Numbered from the stretch's first letter, positions 1-12,070 are shown. The stretch is DNA of 64,000 bases from Lepraria neglecta (GCA_033220425.1 CM065650.1:2108001-2172000); one strand, 5' to 3'. Numbers and translations: made by a program. The notes: generated from the sequence alone by a model not told the origin.

Positions 1-1882
1 GCTTTCGTCGAGTCTGAGATCGCATACCAGTATCAGCTTGTAGAGCTTCTAGGAGGGCAAGGTCATCTCCGAGGTATCTTGGTCGAGTTCCTGCTCGAGA
101 AGACCAAACGCATGTGAGTGATAGCTATTCGATCGAGAATCTCGACAGAGGCTGATCTAATCATTGGAAATTCTTGCGTGCAGCTCTTCATATGGCCTCA
201 CTCGCCACAAAGGATACTGTCTACGATCTCAAGGAGGACCTTCAGCATCTGCCCGAGTTCATCAACGAGATCTATGACAAAGCTCTGGAAAGGATTCGCA
301 ACCAGGACAAATAAAAGCTCACCCGGGCCGAACAGATTTTGACTTTGATAAATTGTGCTATGAGGCCGCTTCGAGTGGACGACATGCTCCGTGCGTTGGG
401 GATTCGGCCTGGTGATCAAGACTTGAACAAAGACACTTTACCGAAGGCGAGCGCTGTACTTTCAGCTTGTTCTGGCCTGGTGATCATCGATGAAGAGAGC
501 CAGATCGTCAAATTAGTCCATTATACTACCGAAGAATATTGTCAACGAAAGGGAGACTATCGAAGCCCAGAAGCCCACAGGCAGGTTGCCGGCATCCTCA
601 TCACGTATTTGAACTCCTCAACTGCCATATTTCCAAGAACGACCAGGATTGACCATAGTTCCAAAGTTGAAGCCTATAAACGCGCTAAAGAGGAGATATT
701 GCGCCAAGATGTGTTACTCGATTATGGTGCTAAGCACTAGGGGAATCATGTACGACAAGAACTTAGCTGTGCCGATGAAGTAATCATGGGCTCAGGCCTC
801 GGCACACAAATAAATACCGGTCACTTTGAGGCCAAATACAGATCTCTTGTATGGGAAATCGACAGACTTTTTCCTGCCTTGCATTTGGCATTGAACAGCG
901 GCCATTTGAATGTGGCGCACTTTCTTGCGCATCTTGAAATGGTTCTTCCAACCTGCGATTATTTCTGCCTGGCGGCTTATTGGAAAGATCTGGAATTGCT
1001 GGAGATCTTTACCACTCAAATCACCGACCCTTCAGAACGAGACTGTAATATGGGTTATGCTCTGACAGCGACCCTTGAGGACCATATTGAAAAACTCGAG
1101 GATTACGACGGAGTAGTACAATTGTTACTATTGCGCGAGAACAGGAATTGGAATATACCCAAAGAAGACTGTGAACAAGCACTGGTATCGGCCAATAGAG
1201 AGGGCCAACTAGGCTATATGAGAATGGTCTTGGACACTGAGCTCGACGTCGATGCAACCCATGACTATGATGGTGCTACCTCACTTATCAGAGCCATAGA
1301 TTCTCCGCATGGGAGCTCTGAAGCTGTAAAACTCCTGCTAGAGGCGGGAGATGCCCTGACTATGAGGAACCACAAAAAGCTCCCTAGCGAGCCTGGACAC
1401 CGCTCGTATCAGCTACCAAGGGAAATAATCCTGGCATCATCAAGCTGCTTGTAGAGTACGGCGCAGATCTAGAGATGGTTGGGAGTGAAGAAGTTTTTAC
1501 AGCTCTGGAGTACACGGTGCATAAAGAAAAAGTGGAGTGCATACAAGTACTCCTAGAACTGGGAGCTGATCCGAGAAGCTGTATGCCCTTCGACCTGTCT
1601 AAAGTCAAGCAGAGTGAACCATACAGAATCGTTGCGGAGGCTCTCGAAGTGGTGGAAGGCACTCCTTTGAAGTATGCAATAAAATGGGGAAGACCATTTC
1701 AGGTACTCGCACTTCTGGAATCTGGTGTCGACCCGAATACCTGATCGTCGGTAAAGGTAAAGAAAGGGAGCTTCCGAAAAGCCCAGCAATTATACCATGA
1801 CGAGACATTCTACCAAGCTTATTTGGATGAACTGGATGAGATGGGGTATGCTTGCTATGACAGCGATGACTCTGAGGCTTAG
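1..1882 (+). pseudogene. Broken NLR-like gene: winged-helix region plus ankyrin repeats (5' end outside window)
   Basis: One reading frame (frame 3) runs from about 171 to 1380 with protein features typical of the region after the NACHT domain in fungal NLRs: a stretch containing LHMASLATKDTVYDL, then KALERI, then LTRAEQILTLINCAMRPL. Ankyrin-like helices follow, and a -1 frame change near 1350-1385 leads into frame 2 with clear repeat signatures (IIKLLVEYGADLE, IQVLLELGADPRS). In-frame stops lie at 312-314 (TAA), 738-740 (TAG), 1385-1387 (TAG, frame 2) and 1742-1744 (TGA); open frame continues past each one to a natural-looking end at 1880-1882. Each stop is one C-to-T change from CAA, CAG or CGA. 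The first 115 bases encode a piece ending KTKRM in frame 1, separated by a short intron or insertion. The NACHT domain itself would lie left of the window. The family call is inferred from motifs; the broken state is read directly. Confidence 0.75.
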
Positions 1883-2835
1883 GGTTTGATCGAGCTGGTC
1901 CGAAAGAGTCAATTAACATACCACCCCTGAGCAGGCTCGAAACTAACACAAAAGCCGCGAAACTCGGCGTTTGAGTTCTTCGAGGAGCATCTCAAGCGGC
2001 TCAATCAAGCAAAGATGCCGTACGCTGCACATACGAATGCTTGTGTGGTCAACACATAGAGTTGAAGGGCATCTAAAGTGCGTTGGCACGAGCCTTGAAA
2101 GCATATAGGGGTTAGAAGACTTTGATGTTATGGTATGTTTGGGTATCAGGAGCTCAGATCTGATTGATTGTCTCCAAACTGGAGTGCTTGACCTCGTTTC
2201 GAAAGCGCTGGAGATGTTTTGGGTCGTGTCAATAGCTGAGGGGATGCATCAGCCCCTACAGTGCAGTAAATGACTCCTCATCCACCCTGGGCATTCTTTC
2301 AAGGACAAGGAGGAACGTCCCATTGCCGTTGCTGATTGGATGTACTTACTTCATTCCTAATCTATATTGGTGCTATTCATCAAAAGACTATGGAATCCCG
2401 TGGATTTTATACTCACATTTAGGCACACTCTTCACCCCTAGTTGACATACTTGAGTGTCGAATAGCTAGGTCTGATCGATTGATTAATGAGAGCTCCGGT
2501 CAAGGCCCTTATATACACATGAATAATGTGGTGGCTGGGAGCACCGAATTTTGACACTGGGCGTCCGATACAAAGGAGATTGGACGAAATGTTTCAACAC
2601 TCCCCTTACTCCAAGGCTCTGCATAATGTTGGTTTCGAAAGGCTGCACATGGGATTGGTGCAGATTTCCATAGCCCAAGGCCTCAGGGCAGCGGAACTTT
2701 GTTGCGAAGCGATCAGGTACGAGCGGTGCTGCATTGAACAAATTTCGAGCAAGTCTGTGAAGAGTTATTGATCATGACTCATTTTCATATCTGACCGTCA
2801 TATATAGGCACAATACACATCAACTCTCGTATACC
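1883..2835. other. Intergenic, no gene supported
   Basis: No convincing coding frame. A short plus-strand piece around 1955-2055 (FEFFEEHLKRLNQAKMPYA) looks protein-like and may be debris of the upstream ankyrin gene. This stretch also holds the 3' flank of the minus-strand reductase gene. Confidence 0.5.
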
Positions 2836-3861
2836 CTACCTTACACCCGCAATCTCCTCCATCCACCACTCATCGTCCTGCTCAGTCCAAGGTTCCACCT
2901 CAGGTTCCGGCCCAAGCGGCGTGATACTTTTGGGGTTGATGTCCAAATGTGAATTGCTATAGTTCTCTTTGATGTGCTTGAAATTCGTAGTCTCTTTGAC
3001 CCCTTCCAAATTCCAGTAAAAATTCTTCAACCATCGATACAGAAGTGGGTACCCGTGTCTTATGCTTCTTGTCATCAATTTGAAATGTTGCTGATATATC
3101 ACGTCGAAGCGGACAAGGGTTGTGTAGAGTTTTGTGTCGACTTCGGTGGGGTTGGGGGTCGCAAGGAGGTAGAGGTGTCGGTGGTCAGCCAACATCTTTT
3201 CGAGACGGTCGAGGGTTTCGAAGACTATGCGAGCGTTCTTCTCATAATCTTCTTGTGTAGAGGCGAAGCCGGCCTTATAGACGCCCGTATTTAGGCCCGG
3301 CATCATCCAACTGTTTATTTCATCTATCTTCTCTTTCAATGCTGGGGGGTAGAAGTTGAGTTCCCGCCGCGGGTCATCTTTGGGCAGGTAGTCGTCGAAC
3401 GCCGTATTTAGCATGCGTATTATATCCTCACTTTCGTTATTGACAATTTGATTCTTCTTTTTGTCCCACAGTACCGGCACAGAGTATTTGCCCTTGTATT
3501 CATTATCGCTCTTAAAGTAGACCTCGTGTAGAAACTTTGAGTGGAACAGGTGGTCGACAGTGCTGCCAGGGTATTCATCGTCCGTCGCAGGGAACCGCCA
3601 GCCCCCATCGTCTTTCGGGTATGCTTTCACAATGCTCATAGGCAGGAACTCTTGCAGCCCCTTAAGCTCGCGCGTAACAATGACGCGGTGGGCGAAGGGG
3701 CAGAAAAGGCCGACTGTGTGCACTGACCATCAGCAACGTGGTCGTAGCGGCATGGGGGATCTGATCTCACCGTAGAGGTGGTAGCGATCTGGCTCGACAG
3801 GGAAGGAGGGAGATCCGAGGGTGTGGCGCCAGGAGCCGTCGCTTGGCGGGTAGTTGGGCAT
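2836..3861 (-). CDS. ECM4: S-glutathionyl-hydroquinone reductase (ECM4/GTO-type, Xi-class glutathione transferase)
   Basis: Two exons on the minus strand, 3861-3771 and 3722-2836, joined across a 48-nt GT-AG intron (3770-3723), give 325 aa, the usual size for the family. The join restores HLYVHTVGLFCPFAHRV, the thioredoxin-fold active-site segment with its catalytic cysteine (about Cys38) in a CPFAHR motif, the equivalent of CPWAHR in Ecm4 proteins. Other features are KYSVPVLWDKKKNQIVNNES (the glutathione-binding VPVLWD...NNES segment) and the all-helical C-terminal domain with TKLYTTLVRFDVIYQQHFK. Known members reduce glutathionyl-hydroquinones using GSH via a mixed disulfide in the cytosol or organelles. 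The start at 3861 is the first methionine giving the family N-terminus (MPNYPPSDGSW). No targeting peptide is obvious. Confidence 0.88.
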
Positions 3862-4047
3862 GGCGATCGATAAAAAGGGGAAATTGAAGATGCTTGATGG
3901 TGATGTGGCTATCGTTGTATGGAATGCTTGTGCGATGGTGCAGATGTTGTTGTAGCTCGATTTGGGAAGAAGCCTGACGTGGTGACGATCAGCGTCAGAG
4001 CTGCAGCGCCAAGAGATATCATAGCGTAGGTAGATAGCATCGCTTAC

Positions 4048-4538
4048 CTTGATGCTGTAAACATCAATATGGGGGTGAGGATGCTGTAGAGCCAGAAGTA
4101 TCTCACTGCCGGTGATATCGACGGTGACATGATGCTGGTGCCACCGGGAGTCCATCCGAGCTCCCCGTGGGAATGGCTCGATGGCTTTGATCGGCAACGG
4201 TTTTATGACGGCAATGGCACTAACGAGCAGGGATCGTGCGGATTGCTTATCTATGCGACCAGTCCCTGCATCGGCACTCGACTGCCAAAACAAATATAGA
4301 TGAAAAATGACACCTCACAGCTCTGCCCAAGTAGCCCAAACAACCTCAAAACGGTAGGCTGGGCTGTCGCATAAGCCTGAGTGTCGACGTCAACCATTCC
4401 AATCGAGTACTCTGTTATATTCGTCCATGCAATGTGCGATCGCTCTTGCGCAAAGATCCCTGTGTACCATGCGACACTTTGCCCGATCCTTTCCCTACCG
4501 TTTTCGTGGATTTGCTCAGTGAACGAATCAGCGAGCAT
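4048..4538 (-). CDS. Possible spliced hypothetical gene (uncertain)
   Basis: Two minus-strand open stretches, 4538-4290 and 4293-4048, read like protein rather than shadow (VAWYTGIFAQERSHIAWTN, then VTVDITGSEILLALQHPHP). The second ends at a good donor (AAG|GTAAGC at 4047) with a CTGAC-like branch and CAG acceptor about 75 nt downstream. The ATG at 4538 is preceded by CTAAC...CATAG, which resembles an intron end, so an upstream exon may exist. The link between the two stretches needs a very short intron or a frameshift, so this could be a decayed gene or the 5' leader of the reductase gene. No family was recognised. Confidence 0.28.
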
Positions 4539-5247
4539 GACCTATGCCGTTAGTTATCTTGGGTAGCTTTTTGGGGCCGTCTTAGGAGGCTCTTAGGCTC
4601 GTTCTAGGCTGCGGGTTCAGGCCGCCCGAAGGCTGTTTTAGAAAGACAAAGTTTTGGTGGAGTCGATGGGAAGGGAAAGTCTCTGCTCCAGCATGCATCC
4701 TTCCACCTCCCTTCCTCCGCATACTCCTGTTTTTCTTGTAAATATAGACGTTACTGCTTCACTCTCTTCGCTTTCTTGTCCATATTCTCAATCACGAGTT
4801 CATCTCACTGCTGACCATGTATCACCCGAGGCGCATTGAATTGGCAGGAGCAAATGTAACGTCATCGACCTTCCTTAATCGCCAACCACGATAATAAAGT
4901 GATCAGCCTCAACAGCTCACTTCACTTCTCAGTCACCGCCTTACGCCTATCTCTTCCCAAGATACTCCTTGCCGCAGAGTGGATCCTCAATGGACTCTCC
5001 TTGACCTCTCACAACCTCTCTCCCACATATTCCAATTTACCGGAGTAGGTGTGAAATCGCTATCTTCTATCAGCTCATGCAAGATTATCTCCGATCCTCA
5101 CACCATTATTCTCTGGAATAATTGGGCGGACACCAGCGTCAAATAAAGCGCTCTCATAATATCTTCGCCCTTCAATTCGCTACCAGTTTGAACACTCGCC
5201 TTCAATTGCTGCTCAAATCAGCTCACTTCTTGGGCGCCCCGTTGGCG
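4539..5247. other. Intergenic and pyrimidine-rich leader of the FYVE gene
   Basis: No gene seen. A run of imperfect TAGGCT-type words lies near 4575-4630. From about 4860 to 5247 the plus strand is rich in CT tracts typical of fungal 5' leaders. The frame of the downstream gene stays open upward to an ATG at 5122, but that segment has leader-like composition. Confidence 0.5.
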
Positions 5248-6180
5248 ATGGCCACGACCCTACCAACGAGCTTCCCTAGTGCTCGACCAAGTCAAGCATA
5301 CACTCCGCCGAGCTCTCAACCACATCAGCAATTCATACCAGATTATCCTCCGAATTTTGCAAAGAAATACCCACAGCAGCCACAACAGCTCCCTCAGCAA
5401 TTCCCCCAACAATACCCTTCTGGCTTACCAGCAATGGATTCCTCCTCACAGATACCTCAGACACCCGTGAACCTGTCGCCCGCCTCCCCCTCGCAGCCAT
5501 CAACCTTCCCAAACCTCCCCCTCGCAAATCGCCAACTGCGCCCGCCTAAATCTCCCATGTACGTACCTGCCGCTCTGCGCCCAACCGAACGACCGAACCG
5601 CCCTTCGCCCCTCACGCCTCCGCGCTCCGTCCACGGCAGCACAGATAGCCTAGAAAATGCCGAGAATAGACCGACTAGCAAGCGCTCTACCACTAATAGC
5701 AGCGCACTGCAAAGCGCGCTCGGTAAACTCAGCGAAGACGAACCCTCCCCGCCCCCGATCTCCACTGCAGATCTTCCCGAAGTGACCGACACACCAACTC
5801 GCCAACACTGGAAACTAGACGCGAACGCCACAATCTGTGATGCGCCTGTGTGCCAAAAGTATTTCAGTTTGTTCGAGCGACGGCATCATTGCAGACACTG
5901 CGGGAATGTCTTCTGCGGTGAGCATTCCGTATGGACCACTCCGCTCGATCACAATGCGGACTTTCACCCTGAGGGGGTTGTTTGCAGGGCTTGTGGGCAT
6001 TGCTGGGGGGAGTATGAACGGTGGGTCGAGGAGAGGAGGGAGATGGCTCAGGAGGGGGATGGTGGGGAGGTGACGAAGACGTCGAGCAAGCCATTTAACA
6101 AGAATGGGAAGGGGCCAGAGGGGCAGAGGGGGAGCATTGCGCAGAGTTTGACAAGGGATTGGAATTGGAGCACCTTCTGA
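5248..6180 (+). CDS. FYVE zinc-finger protein with long disordered N-terminus
   Basis: Single exon, 310 aa from the ATG at 5248 (MATTLPTSFPSARPS). An in-frame ATG at 5122 would add 42 residues but lies in leader-like sequence. The first 180 residues are rich in Pro, Gln and Ser, including a run of PQQ/PQQFPQQ repeats. A FYVE finger then starts with WKLD (residue 188), followed by paired cysteines and the signature RRHHCRHCGNVFC at about 211-223. The WxxD and R(R)HHCRxCG motifs are those that bind phosphatidylinositol 3-phosphate, so the protein probably acts on endosomal or vacuolar membranes. After the finger the chain is basic and Gly/Lys-rich, with no second domain recognised. It is not obviously Vac1/Pep7, Vps27 or Fab1, which carry further domains. 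Confidence 0.85.
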   Translation: MATTLPTSFPSARPSQAYTPPSSQPHQQFIPDYPPNFAKKYPQQPQQLPQQFPQQYPSGLPAMDSSSQIPQTPVNLSPASPSQPSTFPNLPLANRQLRPPKSPMYVPAALRPTERPNRPSPLTPPRSVHGSTDSLENAENRPTSKRSTTNSSALQSALGKLSEDEPSPPPISTADLPEVTDTPTRQHWKLDANATICDAPVCQKYFSLFERRHHCRHCGNVFCGEHSVWTTPLDHNADFHPEGVVCRACGHCWGEYERWVEERREMAQEGDGGEVTKTSSKPFNKNGKGPEGQRGSIAQSLTRDWNWSTF

Positions 6181-7627
6181 AACGCTCTCTTCTACCTCGA
6201 AAGGCCTTGCATCCGATTCGATTACCTATCCTACAATAGAACATGTCCGTCATTGCATCGAACTCATCATCTTGCACTTCTCGGCAAGCATAATGCGACT
6301 ACAACACAAGCACCTACTCTATCGTCGATCCTCGATCACGCCTACCACCTCTACACCCATAGTAATTCTGCCTCTCCTTCTCTTCACCCTTACCACCAGC
6401 GCTACTACTCTACGCTCCCTCTCGGACACCACGACATTTCACACCCAATCTCATTCCCCAACGATACACGGGCGAGCTACACTTTCCATCTACGATTTCA
6501 TGCGATCCAATTCATCATTTTTGCAAGGCGTTCACGGTCCTCGGTTCACAATCCACGGTGCATGGCGCGGCGGCCCTTTACTTTACTGCATACACATAGA
6601 TTCACTTCCGATCATTCCATTTTGCTTGATACCCAATACACATTCGCTTCTGGTCTCGGCTTTTTTAGAAATTAGAATTTGGCAAGGTGTTGGGGCGGGG
6701 CTTCTTTTTACTCATGCTCACATGCATATGGTTAGATAACGAGGGGAGCGTAAGCATGATATGAAGGCGAAGGGGTTTAGCAGAGGTAGATGATTTTTTA
6801 ACTTGCTTTGTATCTCCTAAAGTCAGGGCATTGAGCTGCTGGATCTAAATACCGTTGCGTGCTAACATGTTGTATACATGATGGTCTGAGAACGAGAGTC
6901 TGTTGCTACTTGAGACCCGTCTGGTCACACCAGCCACTCTCAAGTGACAACCTTTTCCACCACCACCACCACCGTTGAGCCCTGGGTCAGATAAAACTCA
7001 CGAAAGGCACTTTTCGCAGAGAGATCAGCCTACCTCTGAATACTGTTGTACTGGACTGGATTTTGATCTTAGTCCGTTTGACTACGGGATCGAACCCAAC
7101 GATCCCGTGTCTCGGCATAGAAACCATCCTTTTAGTCAAGTTCTTTCTTTGGGAACTGAGATTGGCGCTTAATAAGGTGTGCTTTGTATTAGGTAACTAA
7201 GTACGTCTCTCCTTGTTCATCTCCTTGACTCTGACACATAGCAAGTCATCGCGCTGCTAAGACTATGTTCCGTCATTTCTCCCATCTCAGCCTCGCAGGC
7301 CTCAGATCCCTCGTATCGTAGCATCCGAAGCATCCATGTTCGTTCCCGTCCCCCCGTCCCGGCCCTAAAGGTTCCCATATCCCTCATATCCATTCCATAG
7401 CATCTGCGAAAAAAGCAAGAGCACGCCGGCTCGGGTATATGTACGCTGAATTAACCCTGACAACGCCATACAAGATCATTCGTGAGTAAGTAATTAGTGC
7501 CTGTGAAAGGCGTGTTTGTACAATATGTATAAGGTGGGTATCATGTAAAAGGGTATGGACATAGAAGTTGTGTTGGTCAGCAGTCCCAGTCGTGCGAAGA
7601 AAATCGTAGCGATGATCATGGTCAGAA
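6181..7627. other. Intergenic region between convergent genes
   Basis: About 1.45 kb between the 3' ends of the FYVE gene and the minus-strand gene. It probably holds both 3' UTRs. Long open stretches at 6253-6739 have leader/UTR-like composition, with no domain or splice structure. A CCA-repeat tract sits at about 6958-6976. Nothing else supported. Confidence 0.5.
7084..7108. repeat. Perfect inverted repeat (9-bp arms, 7-nt spacer)
   Basis: ACGGGATCG at 7084-7092 is followed after AACCCAA by its exact reverse complement CGATCCCGT at 7100-7108. It lies between two convergent genes. It superficially resembles a tRNA T-arm, but no matching A-box or acceptor stem was found. Confidence 0.6.
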
Positions 7628-9546
7628 TTAATTGATCACATCGGCGAGATATCCCAGGTCGTCGAGATCGAGTTCCGAGAGAGGCCTCATGCCGTCGTTC
7701 CAGGAGTGGACGAGATCCTGTCTGCTGCCCTGCTGAGTGAAGGGCGAGGTCGTGTCAGCTGCTTTGAAGGTGGTGCTGGGTAGCTTCCTGATCGTGAGAA
7801 CCGAGGCATTCTCGGAATTTGGTAGGCTATAGCCGTGGAACCCTCCTAACACCGAGTAGGCTGTCGTAGGCTTGCTTGCTGGCGGAGGCGGTGGTGGCGG
7901 CGGTGCTCGAGATGGTGGCCTTATGGGTCCATAGTCCAAATCGTGGTTATCGCTTAAGGTTAGCTGCGCGAGGGATGATGAGTTTCGGCGAATAGGAATG
8001 TCATCTTCGAAGTCGCTCATTACGGGTGTCTCCGGCTGGGACAGATGGAGTGGTGACATGGGATTTGAGTGGGTTGTGTTTGAGTCGAAGTAGGGTGAAC
8101 AGTCGTCGCTGATAGCGTAGGAGGACGATGAGGACTCGGCGTAGCTGTGACTGGTTGGGCAAAGATGTTCGGACGTATTCGGACATTTAATGGTTTCTGA
8201 TAAAGGTGCAGCATTTGTGGCTGAAGGCGGCTGCAGGGGTACATTTCTGGCGCTTAATTGCTCTCCTTGAACGTCTAGTTGTGTTTCCCGTCCGTCGATG
8301 CGCTCATTGGTTATTTCGTTGCTCCTCGCGGTGGCCGAGGTCTCTATGAAGTATGACTTGTGCTCCCTCAGCTGCTCAAGCGGAGTGAAATAGCTTGATG
8401 ATGGCGACGCGCCTGAGACCCTGAGAGCAGAGACAACAGGGTTCAGGTCATTGTCCCGACTTTCTAGGTACGCCGAGCCTACTCGGCTTTGACCTTGAAG
8501 CCCGTCATCATGAGATTGTGGCAGGCTTGCTGGATGGGCTGCACTGGGCGTTGGGATTGGTGGAGCCCTGGGTGGCATCGGGGGTGGCGTTTCAGGTCTT
8601 TGTATAGGCAGTTTAAACGCATCACGCGTCGCGGTCGCGGCCCTGCTAGGTAAGTAACTGGGTATTTTTGGCACTTCTGGAATGTCGTCCTCGTCCTCCT
8701 TAGCGGTCTGTCCAGCCCTTGATCCAGACCTGGAGAAGAGCTTACGAGGCCACGCCAGGCCTGACTTCGCATTCGAGCCCGCGGATCTTGTTTGGCGCAT
8801 CTTGTGGAACATAGACAGCAGTGAGCGCTGTCGTTCCAGTGTCAACTGGCCAGTCCTCATAGCGCCTTCTCTGCCTTGTGGGTCAGTTGAAGCAGCTCTG
8901 AGCTTCGGCTTGAGGGTTGTCGCTGCAAGCTCAGCTTTACGTTGTTGAATCGCTGATGTCGTGGCAGCGCGACGAACGCCTGGTGGAAGGTACTTGTCCT
9001 TGGGATCCAGTGTGAAGACCAGTAGAGAGTCTACGGACGTCGTTGAGCCGTTGTAACTTCCGCCAGAGGGCCCCCTTGATTGCATTGGGACGTCTAGGAC
9101 GTTGACCGTCTGACCAGGTAGGAGCGGGCACAAGTTGGTAGAGGGTTCTGCTGGGTCGTGGTACTCAACGTCGCCATCGAGTACGTACTGCTTGGGATAT
9201 TAGCTGCTGCTTGTGGGCATTGTATACGCAGGATGGTGTTCTTACATAGTACCAGTAGGTTCCACCCATCTTCAAGCCACCATCACGGCTCTGCGACGTG
9301 TCGAGAGTGTCCCCGTCGCAGGTGATGTTCTCGAACTTGTGGCATCCTCGCCAGTGACCTGGGCCTGTCCGTCGGTCTCTTTGAAGTTGATATGGTTTAG
9401 AGAAGTTGTCCCACGATCCCAAAATCTCAACCGAGTAAACGGAGAGGGGCGCTTGGCTGCAGCAATCTGAGCGCCTGGGTCATAGAAAGGCAGGCATGCA
9501 TTGCGGGGACTTACAGCATAAAGGTGATGAGCGTAGTAGAAGTCAT
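7628..9546 (-). CDS. Protein with N-terminal AMPK/CBM48-like domain and long disordered tail
   Basis: Three minus-strand exons, 9546-9515, 9456-9246 and 9187-7628, join in frame (1,803 nt, 600 aa) across two 58-nt introns, both GTAAG...CAG. The N-terminus (MTSTTLITFML then QAPLSVYSVEILGSWDNFSK) shows the beta-sandwich pattern of AMPK-beta glycogen-binding modules, where the GSW(D/N)N motif follows a VxIxG strand. It continues through GHWRGCHKFENITCDG and a conserved YWYYYVLDGDVEYHDP strand completed by the second splice. The C-terminal 450 residues are low complexity with proline clusters (PPPMPPRAPP and a poly-Pro run) and serine-rich stretches. The likely role is carbohydrate- or kinase-scaffold-related, but that is inference. 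The CxxF-ENI-CDGD block suggests a fungal-specific variant of the fold. Confidence 0.75.
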
Positions 9547-12070
9547 TTTGAATTAGATTAAGTGGGTAAGTCAAAAAGAGTCGTAAACGTAACCAAGAAA
9601 TCCGTGTCATAGTAGATTTACAGGCCAGCCTGAAGAAGATAAAGAAGGATGCAGTTGCTGATGATGTAGCTGTTCTGTGCAAGGTGAGTTCTCGTGTTGC
9701 AGTTGCAGTAGAATCCGGAAGGTGCGATGCTCACCTTTTGGTCACTGGGTTTGGAGAATACTTTTGCCAGTGTCGCGGCAACTTCAACAATGTTTTTCCC
9801 TCGACGCTTTCGTCTCAACCACAACGTTTGTTTTTAAGATGACTCCTCAAGATGACTCTATGCCCAGCTTTTGATAACTAGACGTTCTGCGGCGCAATCC
9901 ACCCTTACGCGACGTCACCAAAATATTTATGCACCAGATGGCCCCGGCCTCCAATGAGATGTGCCTTCTTCGCAGCGTGACGGCGATTTGCGCAAATACC
10001 CAAAATGCCTCAAATTCGTCCTACAGCACCCTCGGAACCCCGCGCCCGAGACTGATACTGCAGATGCTATGATCAACTGGCGAAAAATTCCGTGGCTACC
10101 AATGCGGGGCATACAGCGTTGATGGTCGTTATCGCGGATGGGATACCAGGATTATATGCGGCGGGGATTTACCACGGGGTGAATCATGGGGTGGAGTGGG
10201 AGAAACATTGAAGGCGTGGGGTCTCAGCGCATCTTATGCAAGAAACCTGATCTCGTACCCCAGCCCCAGTCAGAACTCTGCGTCAGCCATGAGGTCGGGT
10301 TGGCACTGGGCGAGCAAAAACAAGAGGATGGGGAATCATCGAATTGAGGCGCTAGAAACGAGATTTGATCACAGACTGGCACCAAATCAAGGCCTCCCTT
10401 CACGGCCAACCAAGCCCACAAGCCCAGCTGAAAACCCTAAATTGGACATCCCTTCTTTGGCTGACGGGCCAATCGCAAGCAATTCTCAGCCGACCAGCAG
10501 CTCCTTCTGGCCAGTGGCCACTATTGAGTGTGCTATTGAAGATAAATTGGCAAGGGAAGAGCGAGGATAGTTGAAGCTCATTTGCGGAGCGCTAGTTTAT
10601 GCACGAGACTGCACAACGCATGGGTGCATGATCGGGGACAAGTTGGTTGGCGATCATTCGCTAATCTTTGCCTATTGCGCTCCTTAAGCTTTACCCTTTA
10701 CGGGGGCTGATGCTAAATCTGCAATTTTAGGGGGAAGATCCGTCTATTGAGACCCTTTATCAATCGTTGTCGATAAATGGCTTCAACGCCATTGTCACGG
10801 CAGCTGCGGCGGGATTCTTCCAGACCTCCTTTGTGGCCTAATGACGATTGATGGATGACAAGTTTGACAACTGTGAGAAGCTGTCTACTGCGGTTGCAAG
10901 GGAGCAAAAGCGACTGCAGGGACCCGGACGATCCTTAAGCTATGTCTCGGCTCAGAGCCCAAACAAAGTTGGCTCTTGAGAGATTATTGTTCGACGGTTC
11001 AAGTAAGGTTCATTGCAGACGCTCTACGTCATGATATCAGTAGTACCTGACAAATAGGAGAGGAAGATTGCACGCCGTTGGCGCGGGTGAAGTCTTCGGT
11101 GCTGTCGCGGAGAAGAGCTTCCCACTCTCACGGTTCGCAAGATAATCCAAATGTTTCCCCAATTTGACATCCAATATACTTCACAGTGAGCAGCAAAATA
11201 TTGGAGATTTTGGGTCTGACCCGTGCAAATCTCACATTACTAGTCAGTGGCCACAGATGCTACTGTCCGGGCTTTTTTGCTATCTGCAGTTCGTCTAATC
11301 GTGCGTGAACCTCTGCAAAGCTATCGGAATATTGCAATTAAGTTTTCTCCAAAGCTTAGATTGCAGGCTTACCAAAAAGCCCTTGCGTATCCATGCGTCG
11401 AGCTCACGCGTAGCAAAAAGTGCGGACAAGCAACCCACGAAGTTACCTTTGGCAGCTCTAGCCGCAGACATTGACTGCGCAAAGAATAGGCCGGTGAGTC
11501 CTAGTTAGACGATTTCTTGGAACAATACCCTAGGAAAGCAGCCATTAAGTGCATCCTGCCAGTAATTCTGGGCTTCGAAACAGGAGAGAGGTCCGATTTA
11601 TTTTGACACTTCCGAGCAGGGTTACCGAGGAGCCCTTGCGTATCCTTGCGTCAGGTTCGCTCTGCGCCTTCACGATTTGATCAGACGATCGAATGTGAGG
11701 CCTCAACTGCTGCAGCCAATCCATTCTGTTTGCGATATTCTCTGTGCAATGACCTCTCTTCCCGGACCGTTGATGGAAACATGGACCCTGCGTCTGAGTT
11801 GATGCTCGAGTATGTACACATTAATGCGCGTCAGAAAAGGAAGTGATGTCAGGTATGCAAGTAGTCGACCCCGGCATCCGTGTAATTAAAGCATCCTCTC
11901 GCTATCTCCAACTCATCTTCATCATCATCATCATCAAGGCAAGGAACCATCAGACCTAATACACAACCAAGTATGGATCCCGTCTTGTGCCAAGAGAGGT
12001 TCGCCTCTAGCCGTTCAAGCAACCCCCGGGCTCCAGAGGAACCAACTTTATTGGCCTTCTAGGCTCAATA
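9547..12070. other. Long intergenic region, no gene supported
   Basis: About 2.5 kb. It includes the promoter of the minus-strand gene at 9546. Open frames of 60-125 codons occur (e.g. 10196-10570), but none shows domain signal or splice structure. A GCGTATCC(A/T)TGCGTC word occurs twice (about 11387 and 11637), suggesting an old short duplication. A CAT-repeat tract lies at about 11921-11937, just upstream of the F-box-like gene. There is no clear transposon end. Confidence 0.5.

Noticed and set aside
5122-5247. N-terminal extension of the FYVE protein from the ATG at 5122
   Set aside because: Composition is that of a leader. The ATG at 5248 gives a typical start, so the extension was not included.
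6253-6739. Long overlapping ORFs downstream of the FYVE gene
   Set aside because: Low-complexity Ser/Thr/His composition in two frames at once indicates UTR-like sequence, with no domain.
7084-7108. Possible tRNA T-arm (GGTTCGATCCC-like on the minus strand)
   Set aside because: The arms are a perfect 9-bp inverted repeat, and no A-box, anticodon arm or acceptor stem could be fitted around it.
10196-10570. 124-codon plus-strand ORF
   Set aside because: No domain, no splice signals and no protein-like pattern; treated as chance.
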